DNA from: Sphingobacteriales bacterium
GTDB lineage: Bacteria > Bacteroidota > Bacteroidia > Chitinophagales > Chitinophagaceae
Assembly: GCA_004294195.1 (NCBI GenBank)
Contig: REAQ01000111.1
Coordinates: forward strand, 1-18,005
Direction of reading: 5' to 3'
DNA length: 18,005 nt
The position numbers were made by a program, and so were the translations under genes. Positions 7,792 to 14,815 of the stretch are shown one piece after another. Under the pieces are notes generated by a model. It was not told the DNA's origin. It made no database searches and was given only the letters and a program-made list of their open reading frames with translations. Every line of letters starts with the position of its first letter. Position 1 is the first letter of the stretch.

Positions 7792-9069
7792 TTAGTTCTT
7801 TTTCTTTGGCCGGAAATCGCGCGGTTCTCTCTTTTGCTGGTTTTGAGGGTTGCCCTGGTTTTTAGGTTGACCAGAATTATTTTTCTGGGGATTAGCCTGC
7901 TGACCCTGGTTGGGTTGAGGGCGATTTTTATCCCTTTGATCTCTTTCTTTCTGGCGTTTTTTCTGGCTGTTCCGCTCTAAGGTACGAAGGCTGATCTGGC
8001 CCACCACATCAACGAACTGCGGCTCAACTTCTTTCTTAACACCACCTGTAGTTACATCTGCCACTTCCAGCTCTTCCACCTTTGTTCCTTTCATATTCAG
8101 GGCCTTGATGCGCTTTACCGCTTCAATATTCAGCGGATACTGCCGGCTGCTGTCTGGCAATACATACCACATCAGGTTTTTGAAAATATCTTTTTTGACC
8201 AGCATGGCATTTCCCTTCTGTGTTTCCAGGATATCGCAATGATCAGGGAATTGTTGAAGCGCATCCAGGTAGGTATCCAGTTCGTAATTGAGACAACATT
8301 TCAATCTGCCGCATTGTCCGCTCAATTTGGTTTGGTTGATACTCAGGTTTTGGTAACGGGCGATGGTTGTGGTAACACTTTTGAAATCACTCAACCAGGT
8401 ACTGCAGCAAAGTTCCCTGCCGCAACTGCCGATGCCGCCTACTTTTGCAGACTCTTGCCTTGCACCAATCTGCTTCATTTCCACTTTTACCTTGAATTCT
8501 GAGGCATATGTTTTAATGAGCTCACGAAAGTCAACCCTGTCATCTGCAGTATAGAAAAATGTAGCCTTCCTGCCGTCAGCCTGGATCTCCACTTCACAAA
8601 GTTTCATCTCCAGCTTGAACTGCCGTGAGATGGCTCTTGCGCGGATCAGCGCCTCTGGTTCGCGAGCTTTATTTTCCTTCCATTTCTGGATGTCCATGTC
8701 ATTGGCCCGGCGGAGAATCTTTTTCAGTTCCGGAGACGACTCGTCCACACCTCTTTTTTTCATCTGTAGGCGTACCATTTCACCAGTGACGTTGATCTCA
8801 CCGATATCAAAACCGCTCACGCCTTCAACCGCCACGAGATCACCTTTAGTATATGTTTGAAGGGAGGTATTGCGATAGAACTCTTTCCTGCTGCCCTGGT
8901 TGAAGGAAATTTCAATCACTTTACATGAGCTTTCAGGATCATGAAAGGGAAGATTCGCCAACCAGTCGTGCACATTGAGCCTGTTGCATCCCCCACTGCT
9001 ACATCCGCCGTTGCTCTTGCACCCAGACGGTTTTCCATTGCTATTTGTTCCACATGAGCTACAGCCCAT
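7792..9069 (-). CDS. ricT: RicT/YaaT-like PSP1 domain protein with Cys-rich N-terminus and disordered basic tail
   Basis: The 425-residue protein contains the PSP1/YaaT core with the conserved cysteine blocks GGIGSCGRELCC (211-222) and CGRLKCCLNYE (253-263). In Bacillus the homologue RicT, with RicA and RicF, forms an Fe-S-containing complex that assists RNase Y in RNA maturation and affects sporulation and competence; the partner proteins are not visible here. Two additions stand out. Residues 1-28 hold five cysteines in Gly/Ser-rich sequence (C3, C6, C17, C23, C28). Residues about 365-425 are a Lys/Arg/Gln/Asn/Pro-rich low-complexity tail that is probably disordered and could bind nucleic acid. 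The Bacillus protein is about 275 residues, so both ends are extended. It follows holB on the same strand, as in Bacillus (holB-yaaT). The ATG at 9069 includes the Cys cluster. Confidence 0.93.
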   Translation of the reverse strand: MGCSSCGTNSNGKPSGCKSNGGCSSGGCNRLNVHDWLANLPFHDPESSCKVIEISFNQGSRKEFYRNTSLQTYTKGDLVAVEGVSGFDIGEINVTGEMVRLQMKKRGVDESSPELKKILRRANDMDIQKWKENKAREPEALIRARAISRQFKLEMKLCEVEIQADGRKATFFYTADDRVDFRELIKTYASEFKVKVEMKQIGARQESAKVGGIGSCGRELCCSTWLSDFKSVTTTIARYQNLSINQTKLSGQCGRLKCCLNYELDTYLDALQQFPDHCDILETQKGNAMLVKKDIFKNLMWYVLPDSSRQYPLNIEAVKRIKALNMKGTKVEELEVADVTTGGVKKEVEPQFVDVVGQISLRTLERNSQKKRQKERDQRDKNRPQPNQGQQANPQKNNSGQPKNQGNPQNQQKREPRDFRPKKKN

Positions 9070-9095
9070 AAAATCGTATGTATTATTTATAAAGA

Positions 9096-9112
9096 AACCC
9101 CTTTTGGGGGTT
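9096..9112 (-). promoter_or_regulatory. short stem-loop in the ricT leader
   Basis: AACCCC (9096-9101) pairs with GGGGTT (9107-9112) around a 5-nt loop. On the minus strand it starts a few bases after the TACCTTTA box, so it would sit at the 5' end of a ricT transcript; it is followed by TTTCTTTAT and could instead act as a weak terminator for holB read-through. Confidence 0.4.
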
Positions 9113-9120
9113 GATTAAAG

Positions 9121-9128
9121 TAAAGGTA
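9121..9128 (-). promoter_or_regulatory. candidate -7 box (TACCTTTA) for ricT
   Basis: On the minus strand the octamer TACCTTTA lies 51 nt upstream of the ricT ATG. It differs by one base from the Bacteroidota -7 consensus TAnnTTTG and is identical to the boxes in front of gpx and radA. I see no matching TTTG or TTG at 17-21 nt upstream, which lowers confidence. Confidence 0.4.
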
Positions 9129-9153
9129 CTGAATTTTAGGTAAACGCTGAATG

Positions 9154-9194
9154 AGGGCAGGGGGCAGAGCGGGGTTCAATCTGCCCCCTGCCCT
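9154..9194. repeat. perfect 14-bp inverted repeat between holB and ricT
   Basis: AGGGCAGGGGGCAG (9154-9167) is the exact reverse complement of 9181-9194, with a 13-nt loop (9168-9180). The stem is GC-rich. No T-run follows on either strand, so it is not a standard intrinsic terminator. The right arm plus following bases (C-tracts at 9184-9188, 9191-9193, 9199-9202 and 9205-9207) gives four G-tracts on the minus strand with loops of 2, 5 and 2 nt, which fits the usual G-quadruplex pattern. Confidence 0.85.
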
Positions 9195-9211
9195 ACAACC
9201 CCTGCCCTTTC

Positions 9212-10402
9212 TTAAATGATTTCCATCACTGCATTATCCTTGATAATATGGTAGATCCTGATCGTCAGTGCCTGGAACAGGATCTTGGCATTGGCATTTC
9301 GTTCAATATGATAAACCGCATCGTCTAGCACCTGCAAAATAGCCTGCTGCTGGTCAAGCGTAGCAATTTTATTGATTCGCTCTGCGAAGTCGGATTCCGC
9401 TTGAGGCAGCTGCATATGCTCTTTGCCGAGGATCTGCAGGTGAATACTTTGTTCCAGGAGGTGATTAAAGTAACGGAGCAGCTGCTTTTGTTTTTCCCTG
9501 CCCAAGGCTGCGGCTTCGGCTACCCATTTCACCTGGTCCGCCGGCCCCGTCCTCAGCGTGGCATTCAGCCAGCTTCGCACCATCTCCTGCCAGTCGGCCC
9601 CGGCATGCTGCATGCTCAACATGGCTTCACGGTAGCTTCCTTCGGCGGTAGATGCTGCCTGATGGGCTGCCTCTTGGGATGCACCTGCCCTTGCGATCAG
9701 CGCCTGCGTCAACTCCTTCACGTTCAGCATCGGAATACGTACCAACTGTGTGCGGGAAAGAATGGTGGGAAGGATCTTTGATTCATCCCGCGCTACCAAT
9801 ATGAACAGGGTGTTTGCCGGAGGTTCTTCAATGAGTTTCAGGAGTTTGTTGCCTTCGTTTCCTAAATACTCCGGCATCCACATCAACAGGATCTTATAAG
9901 TGCTTTCAAAACTTTTCAGGTTCAGTTTGCGAATGATGTCATTGCATTCATGCGCAGTAATATTTCCCTGTTTGTTTTCCGCGCCGATGAACTGCAACCA
10001 GTCATATACATCACCGTAAGGTTGGATCGGCACAAATTCACGCCATTCCTTAATGTAATCTGTAGCAACGGGCTTATCACCTGATTTGCGCGTTATCACT
10101 GGATAGGAATAGTGAATATCCGGATGAACCATATCTGCAGCCTTTAAGCAAGCCAGGCATTGACCGCAGGCATCATCAGGGATCACAACTGGTTCTGCAT
10201 CCCCAAACAACGAGGACCCGGGAGTAGTGTTATTGTTTACTTTTTCGCAAACGAGGTATTGCGCCATAGCCAGTGCCAGCGGCAATCCACCTGTTCCATC
10301 CTTAGCCAGGAAAATTAAGGCATGGCTCAGACGATTTGTCTTAACCATGCCTGTCAGGCTTTCTTTTACAGCAGCCTGCCCGATCACGTCACTGAATCTC
10401 AC
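9212..10402 (-). CDS. holB: DNA polymerase III subunit delta' (clamp-loader subunit)
   Basis: Delta' is the non-motor stator of the replicative clamp loader. The 396-residue product starts with the family hallmark (FSDVIGQAAVKESL, then NRLSHALIF at 23-31), a degenerate Walker A (KDGTGG, 34-39) consistent with a subunit that does not hydrolyse ATP, a zinc module (C52 with C79, C82 and C85 in CGQCLAC), the LLKLIEEPPANTLFIL segment (187-202) and SRT (216-218) in place of the SRC arginine-finger motif. The start is GTG at 10402: the frame is closed by a stop at 10411-10409, and the product begins with the conserved residues. It begins 1 nt after the gpx stop codon, so the two are almost certainly co-transcribed, and it precedes ricT by 142 nt. 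The C-terminal half (about 240-396) is helical and poorly conserved, as usual. Confidence 0.92.
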   Translation of the reverse strand: MRFSDVIGQAAVKESLTGMVKTNRLSHALIFLAKDGTGGLPLALAMAQYLVCEKVNNNTTPGSSLFGDAEPVVIPDDACGQCLACLKAADMVHPDIHYSYPVITRKSGDKPVATDYIKEWREFVPIQPYGDVYDWLQFIGAENKQGNITAHECNDIIRKLNLKSFESTYKILLMWMPEYLGNEGNKLLKLIEEPPANTLFILVARDESKILPTILSRTQLVRIPMLNVKELTQALIARAGASQEAAHQAASTAEGSYREAMLSMQHAGADWQEMVRSWLNATLRTGPADQVKWVAEAAALGREKQKQLLRYFNHLLEQSIHLQILGKEHMQLPQAESDFAERINKIATLDQQQAILQVLDDAVYHIERNANAKILFQALTIRIYHIIKDNAVMEII

Positions 10403-10403
10403 G

Positions 10404-10925
10404 CTATTTCAACAGTTTGGTAATCTCTTCGCTCGTTGGGTTTACAGCACTGGGAAATACTGCGATCAGTTTTCCGTTTTTGTCAAGCAGGAATTTGGTA
10501 AAGTTCCATTTAATCTCTGCGTCCTGCACGCCATTTTTTTCTTTGCTGGTGAGGTACTGGAATAAAGGATGGATGTCGCTTCCTTTCACAGAAACTTTTT
10601 CTGCCATCGGGAAAGTAACGCCATAGTTTTTCTGGCAGAATTCCTTGATCTCAGCATTGGATCCAGGCTCTTGTCCGCCAAAGTTATTTGCGGGAAATCC
10701 TACGATCACAAGTTTGTCTTTGTTTCCTTCATACAGTTTTTCCAGGTCAGCATACTGCTTGGTGTAACCACACTGTGAAGCCGTATTGACGATCAGGAGA
10801 TACTTGCCTTTGTACTTAGAAAAATCGATGGTGTCTCCGCTAAGCGAAGGCACTTTGAAATCATACACTGAAGCTGCCGCAAAAAGGGTAAGGGCCATTG
10901 TTGCTGTTATTAACTTGATCATCAT
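10404..10925 (-). CDS. exported glutathione peroxidase-family (thiol peroxidase) protein
   Basis: The 173-residue protein reduces peroxides with a Cys rather than selenocysteine. Visible hallmarks are NTASQCGYT (peroxidatic Cys52), GFPANNFGGQEPGS (Gln85), the probable resolving Cys97 in KEFCQKN, and KWNF (Trp140, Asn141). Bacterial Cys-type members usually use thioredoxin rather than glutathione. Residues 1-18 are hydrophobic and end AAAS, consistent with a signal peptide, so it probably acts in the periplasm; most cytoplasmic family members begin directly at the YDF segment. Two adjacent ATG codons (10925 and 10922) make the exact start ambiguous by one residue. Its stop is 1 nt before holB. 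A promoter candidate lies upstream, partly inside the 3' end of the beta-helix gene. Confidence 0.93.
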   Translation of the reverse strand: MMIKLITATMALTLFAAASVYDFKVPSLSGDTIDFSKYKGKYLLIVNTASQCGYTKQYADLEKLYEGNKDKLVIVGFPANNFGGQEPGSNAEIKEFCQKNYGVTFPMAEKVSVKGSDIHPLFQYLTSKEKNGVQDAEIKWNFTKFLLDKNGKLIAVFPSAVNPTSEEITKLLK

Positions 10926-10980
10926 GTTATTGTTTGGTAGTAAAACAATGAGACACCGCTTTTGGTTGAGCAGGTATGAA

Positions 10981-11009
10981 TAAAGGTAGCATTTCTATTG
11001 CTTTTCAAA
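10981..11009 (-). promoter_or_regulatory. candidate promoter for gpx-holB
   Basis: On the minus strand, TTTG (11009-11006) is followed after 17 nt by TACCTTTA (10988-10981), close to the Bacteroidota pattern TTTG / TAnnTTTG. Transcription would start near 10975, giving a leader of about 50 nt before the gpx ATG. The -33 element lies within the last codons of the upstream beta-helix lipoprotein gene, so gpx-holB can be expressed independently of the radA operon. Confidence 0.55.
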
Positions 11010-12380
11010 GCTGCCTATGTCTGGTTGTGCGTCCCTGGGTAGTCCGTCCCTGTCAACAGCAACCCCTGCAGCCTTGCCCTTGTTGATGGCAGGTGATCTG
11101 CCCTTATTGATCCTGAAATCAAAATATCGGGAATTGTCAGCGATAGAATCAAACAAAGGCGGTTGGTTCACGAGGTTGTTCAACAAGGTGGCATTGGTGA
11201 GCGGGTTGGCGGCTTTATAGAGGTTGTTTTCCATCGTCACATTAAAGATGTTGTTTCCTCTTTTGGAGATCAGGATCTCGTCGTCCACGTTTCCGTTTTC
11301 TCCCCAGAAAATATTGTTGGTCAGCGTTGCAGACAGATCAAAGCTGTTGATCTGCGTGGTGGAATCCCAGTTGCTGAGAATGCAAACTGGTTTTGTATGG
11401 GAGATGAATACATTGGCGTAACTGGCAACGGTACAGTGTGTGAACTCATACCTGCCGCCTCGCGCGATGAGGATGTTGATGCCGCTATTGCTGATCAGGC
11501 AGTTGACGGCGCGTATCTGGGAGTTGATTCCATAGACGCCTGCATCATAAATATTATCTAATGTGCACTGGTTCAGGCTGAGTTTCGGAAACGAAGTGGA
11601 TGGGCCGATGGCCACCACGCCCTGGAATGCATTTTTGATGATCACATTTGTCAGCTGGTTCTGCTGGCTGGTTTCCCGGAAATAGATGCCGGGCCAGCTT
11701 GCAGGCAGGTCTCTGTATTCTTTATCCAGACGGTCGCCCTGAAATACGATGGAATCTGTTTTGGTGCCGATGGCACGGAGGGTTCCGTCAACAATAAATG
11801 GTGCATCTGCGTGCAGGTAGATCCTTGTTCCGGGGTTAATGGTAAGGGTACTGCCCTGTGTGACTTGTACACCGCCGATGATTACATAAGGCAGGGTATT
11901 GTCCCAGGTGGTTGGCGTGTTGATCTGTTCTCCCCTGATATAGCGGGCATTCTGGCCGTAGGCAGTCAGTTGCACTTGTAAGTTGTTTCCATTGAACTGA
12001 ACCTGGATGCTGTCGGTGATTAGGAAGGGAGCCGTGTTGGCATTGGGGTTCACGTTAACCGTTACGAATACATATATACTATCTCCCCCTGCTATTTCCA
12101 GGTCTCGTACCTGGGGGCCGGGTATACCATCTGCATTGATGCGAAAAGCCGAATTGTTGCCGCCACCCAGCGCAATGCTGCTGATCTTCAATCTGGACTC
12201 ATTGAGGTTGAAGATCTTAAACGAGGCGGTTACAGAACCTGCCGTGGTGAAAACGGTGTCAAAGCGGACGGTGTCTGCAGAAATGAATATCCGGGCATCC
12301 GGACTGGTGATCACGGACTCTTTCTTACATGCCTGGAGGTAGGTAAGAGCGCAGATGAAGATGAAAAGGGCTTTTTTCAT
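10995..12380 (-). CDS. lipoprotein with Ig-like domain and right-handed parallel beta-helix (choice-of-anchor Q type C-terminus)
   Basis: The 461-residue product begins with a lipoprotein signal (KKALFIFICALTYLQAC, lipid Cys18), so it should be lipid-anchored, possibly on the outer membrane. Residues about 28-145 resemble an Ig-like/ASH-type beta domain (DTVRFDTVFTTAGS, then ITDSIQVQFNG). From about 160 the sequence shows regularly spaced short beta strands with Asn/Ile ladders typical of parallel beta-helices (GVQVTQGSTLTINPGTRI; VIIKNAFQGVVAIG; NQCTLDNIYDAGVYGI). The end (SPAINKGKA ... DRDGLPRDAQPDIGSFE) matches the choice-of-anchor Q pattern seen after many beta-helix proteins. Function is unknown; relatives include polysaccharide lyases and adhesins, but I see no catalytic signature. 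I chose ATG 12380 over an in-frame GTG at 12410, which would precede the signal peptide and overlap comF. It starts 26 nt after comF. Confidence 0.85.
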   Translation of the reverse strand: MKKALFIFICALTYLQACKKESVITSPDARIFISADTVRFDTVFTTAGSVTASFKIFNLNESRLKISSIALGGGNNSAFRINADGIPGPQVRDLEIAGGDSIYVFVTVNVNPNANTAPFLITDSIQVQFNGNNLQVQLTAYGQNARYIRGEQINTPTTWDNTLPYVIIGGVQVTQGSTLTINPGTRIYLHADAPFIVDGTLRAIGTKTDSIVFQGDRLDKEYRDLPASWPGIYFRETSQQNQLTNVIIKNAFQGVVAIGPSTSFPKLSLNQCTLDNIYDAGVYGINSQIRAVNCLISNSGINILIARGGRYEFTHCTVASYANVFISHTKPVCILSNWDSTTQINSFDLSATLTNNIFWGENGNVDDEILISKRGNNIFNVTMENNLYKAANPLTNATLLNNLVNQPPLFDSIADNSRYFDFRINKGRSPAINKGKAAGVAVDRDGLPRDAQPDIGSFEKQ

Positions 12381-12406
12381 GGATGGGTAAAAATACAACG
12401 AAGGAT

Positions 12407-13111
12407 TCACTTCATGGCTATGGCCAGGGTGGCAATGGATGTTTTCACACCGGGGATGGCATTAAGGATGCTTGCACAGGCGTCAAGGGTGGCGCCTGTG
12501 GTGATCACATCGTCAATCAGCAGAATATGGCGACCGGCAACGGAGTCAGGTACCGGGCAGACAAATTGCCGTTGCATCTGGAGCCATCGTTCTTCCCTCG
12601 ACTTATGCGTTTGGGTGCCCTGGCTGGAAATTCTTTGGAGGGCGGTGGTTTTCACGGGAACCTGAAGGACTGAAGAAATGCCTTCTGCGAGCAGGGTACT
12701 TTGGTTATAACCCCGCTGTTTTTCCCTTCCGCGGGTGAGCGGGAGGGGTACAAGGAGGTCAACTGCGCCAAATCGCGCCTCGTTCAAGATTGCGCGACCC
12801 ATCATTTTTCCCATAAAAATGGCCAGATCTTTAGCCCCTTCATACTTGATCTGATGTACGAGTGATTGCACTAAAGAGTCTTTAGTGAAATACAAAAGTC
12901 CCATCGCTGCAAAAATGTTTGTTCGCCCGAAGAACATCTTCTCTGCGGGATTGTCTGCATTTTTTTCAAAGCGAGTGAAAGGGAGTGATGATAAACAGGC
13001 AGCGCAGAGTTGTTGCTCTTGTTGTGGAATGTCAACGGCACATCCTTTGCAAAGATGAGGATAGAACAAGTGCAACAAGGCCTCGGCATACCTGGTGATG
13101 TGGCTCAGCAT
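12407..13111 (-). CDS. comF: ComF family protein (phosphoribosyltransferase-like, natural transformation factor)
   Basis: The 234-residue product has the ComF layout: an N-terminal zinc site (C21-x2-C24 and C36-x2-C39), the HQIKYEGAKDL segment (86-96), RGYNQS (133-138) and the type I phosphoribosyltransferase PRPP loop LLIDDVITTGAT (197-208). In Gram-positive and Gram-negative bacteria ComF(C) proteins are needed for uptake or handling of transforming DNA in the cytoplasm; the role here is inferred. The ATG at 13111 is preferred: its A is the last base of the radA TGA, giving TGATG with a 1-nt overlap. A TTG immediately upstream (13114) would add one residue. Translational coupling to radA is likely, and the beta-helix lipoprotein follows after 26 nt. 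Confidence 0.93.
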   Translation of the reverse strand: MLSHITRYAEALLHLFYPHLCKGCAVDIPQQEQQLCAACLSSLPFTRFEKNADNPAEKMFFGRTNIFAAMGLLYFTKDSLVQSLVHQIKYEGAKDLAIFMGKMMGRAILNEARFGAVDLLVPLPLTRGREKQRGYNQSTLLAEGISSVLQVPVKTTALQRISSQGTQTHKSREERWLQMQRQFVCPVPDSVAGRHILLIDDVITTGATLDACASILNAIPGVKTSIATLAIAMK

Positions 13112-14472
13112 CAAAACAGGAGTTGATACACTTCATCCACTCTTCCGGCAGTGAGGATCTCGATACCCGGGTGATGGTCAGGACTTCTCTTGTTATGTTT
13201 GCTGATGATGATTTTATCAAACCCGAGTTTTTCAGCTTCTGCAATTCTTTGTTCAATCCTGTTCACTGCCCTGATTTCTCCACTGAGACCAACTTCACCC
13301 GCAAACACAATTTTCTGTGAGATGGGAACATCTTCAAAAGAACTGAGGAGTGCGCACACCATGGCGAGGTCAAGTGCAGGATCTTCAATTTTCAAACCAC
13401 CGGCAATATTGATAAAGACGTCACGCGTACCAAAATGAAATCCTCCACGCTTTTCCAACACAGCAAGTAAAAGTTGCAAACGCCTGCTGTCAAATCCGCT
13501 AACTGTTCTTTGTGGAGTACCATAAACAGAAGGAGTAACTAATGCCTGTACTTCAACGAGGAGAGGACGAAGTCCTTCCATTGTTGCTGCAATAGATACG
13601 CCACTCAGTTGATCTTCTTTTTGCGTGATGAGAATATCTGATGGATTGTTGACGGGTTTCATTCCGCCCGATGTCATTTCATATATACCCAGCTCAGATG
13701 TAGACCCAAAGCGGTTTTTCGTGGTTCTTAGGATTCGATATGCATAGTGTTGATCACCTTCAAACTGCAGAACAGTATCCACCATATGTTCCAATAATTT
13801 TGGTCCGGCGATGGTACCATCTTTAGTGATGTGACCGATGATGATCACTGGTGTTTGTGTTTCTTTCGCGTATCGTTGAAATTCTGCTGCCGTTTCACGA
13901 ATCTGTGAAATGCTGCCAGGTGACGAGTCAATAAATGGAGATTGAAGTGTTTGGATTGAATCGATGATGACAAGTTCCGGCTTTAGCTTTTTTATCTCCT
14001 GAAATATAATTTGTGTAGAGGTTTCCGTCAGCAAATAGAAATCCGGATGTTTGATCTGAAGTCTGTCTGCCCGCATCTTGATCTGTTGTTCGCTTTCTTC
14101 ACCACTTACATAGAGTGTAGTGAGTGAAGACATCTGCAATGCGTTTTGTAGGAAGAGGGTAGACTTTCCGATCCCAGGTTCTCCGGCAACGAGCACACGT
14201 GATCCCGGAATGATACCGCCACCAAGTACACGATTCAGTTCACCGTCATGTGTGACGATTCTTTTTTCTTCACTGCTTTCAATATCCTGGATGAGCGTTA
14301 CTTTATTTCCTTTCTTCTCTTCTTTCCAGTCTTGTTTCGTTTTCGAGGTTTCCTTAGAGACCAATTCTTCGATAAAAGTGTTCCATTGTTGGCAGGAAGG
14401 ACATTTACCCAACCATTTTGCCGATTCATAACCACAGTTGCTGCAAAAAAAACTTGTTTTCACTTTGCTCAT
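13111..14472 (-). CDS. radA: DNA repair/recombination protein RadA (Sms), hexameric branch-migration helicase
   Basis: RadA extends D-loops during homologous recombination and transformation. The 453-residue protein shows the full domain order: C4 zinc finger (C10, C13, C24, C27), RecA-like ATPase with Walker A GEPGIGKST (97-105) and Walker B LVIIDS (168-172 region), the RadA-specific KNRFG motif (252-256) and a C-terminal Lon-protease-like domain (PALDLA, 365-370; AGEVGLSGEIR, 391-401). I chose ATG 14472, which begins MSKVKTSFFCSNCGY directly before the zinc finger. An in-frame GTG at 14637 would add 55 residues, but that stretch contains a terminator-like hairpin and resembles no RadA N-terminus. 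It is the first gene of radA-comF-lipoprotein. Confidence 0.97.
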   Translation of the reverse strand: MSKVKTSFFCSNCGYESAKWLGKCPSCQQWNTFIEELVSKETSKTKQDWKEEKKGNKVTLIQDIESSEEKRIVTHDGELNRVLGGGIIPGSRVLVAGEPGIGKSTLFLQNALQMSSLTTLYVSGEESEQQIKMRADRLQIKHPDFYLLTETSTQIIFQEIKKLKPELVIIDSIQTLQSPFIDSSPGSISQIRETAAEFQRYAKETQTPVIIIGHITKDGTIAGPKLLEHMVDTVLQFEGDQHYAYRILRTTKNRFGSTSELGIYEMTSGGMKPVNNPSDILITQKEDQLSGVSIAATMEGLRPLLVEVQALVTPSVYGTPQRTVSGFDSRRLQLLLAVLEKRGGFHFGTRDVFINIAGGLKIEDPALDLAMVCALLSSFEDVPISQKIVFAGEVGLSGEIRAVNRIEQRIAEAEKLGFDKIIISKHNKRSPDHHPGIEILTAGRVDEVYQLLF

Positions 14473-14476
14473 GGTG

Positions 14477-14484
14477 TAAAGGTA
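14477..14484 (-). promoter_or_regulatory. candidate -7 box (TACCTTTA) immediately upstream of radA
   Basis: TACCTTTA on the minus strand ends only 4 nt before the radA ATG. If it is a real -7 element, transcription would begin at or within a base or two of the start codon, giving a leaderless mRNA. No TTTG/TTG is visible 17-21 nt further upstream, so the promoter call rests on identity with the gpx and ricT boxes. Confidence 0.35.
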
Positions 14485-14577
14485 TGGTAGTGAAGTTGCG
14501 CTGTCATGAGAAAAACACCTGATAAAAAGGAAAAAATCAGCGAGCGTAAGAGAGAAAAAAATCAGGAAGGAGGGATA

Positions 14578-14607
14578 TGTAAAAAGGGCCAACTTTCGCT
14601 GACCCTT
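14578..14607 (-). terminator. intrinsic terminator upstream of radA, minus strand
   Basis: On the minus strand AAGGGTCAGC (14607-14598) pairs with GTTGGCCCTT (14593-14584) over 10 positions, two of them G-T wobble, capped by a GAAA (GNRA) tetraloop and followed by a T-run. The plus strand version has C-A and similar mismatches and no T-run, so orientation is minus. It lies 112 nt upstream of the radA start and pointing toward radA, so it would stop a transcript beginning between here and about 14900: a radA leader with attenuation, or a separate small RNA. Confidence 0.65.
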
Positions 14608-14815
14608 GATACTTACTAACCCATTAAATTCTTGCACTAAATTACAATTTGCTCTCAGATTACAAAATAAATTTTTGGTGTTGTGAATAACTTAGGGGAG
14701 GGGTGCAGGTCGCGTATATTCAGCTATAAGTTATTGGTAATCAGTTATTTGTTATTTTTTTTCACCTGAGAAAATTTGTGAAGTTTGTCAAATTGACTTC
14801 TAAAAAACCTCATTC

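Noticed and set aside
9092..9211. Hairpins between holB and ricT as the terminator of holB
   Set aside because: The 14-bp stem lacks a T-run on either strand; the smaller stem has only a loose T-rich tail and may be part of the ricT leader.
12381..12410. GTG start at 12410 for the beta-helix lipoprotein
   Set aside because: It would overlap comF and put ten extra residues in front of a clear lipoprotein signal.
13111..14637. RadA with a 55-residue N-terminal extension from GTG 14637
   Set aside because: The extension is hydrophobic, encodes a terminator hairpin and precedes a start that already sits right before the zinc finger, as in other RadA proteins.
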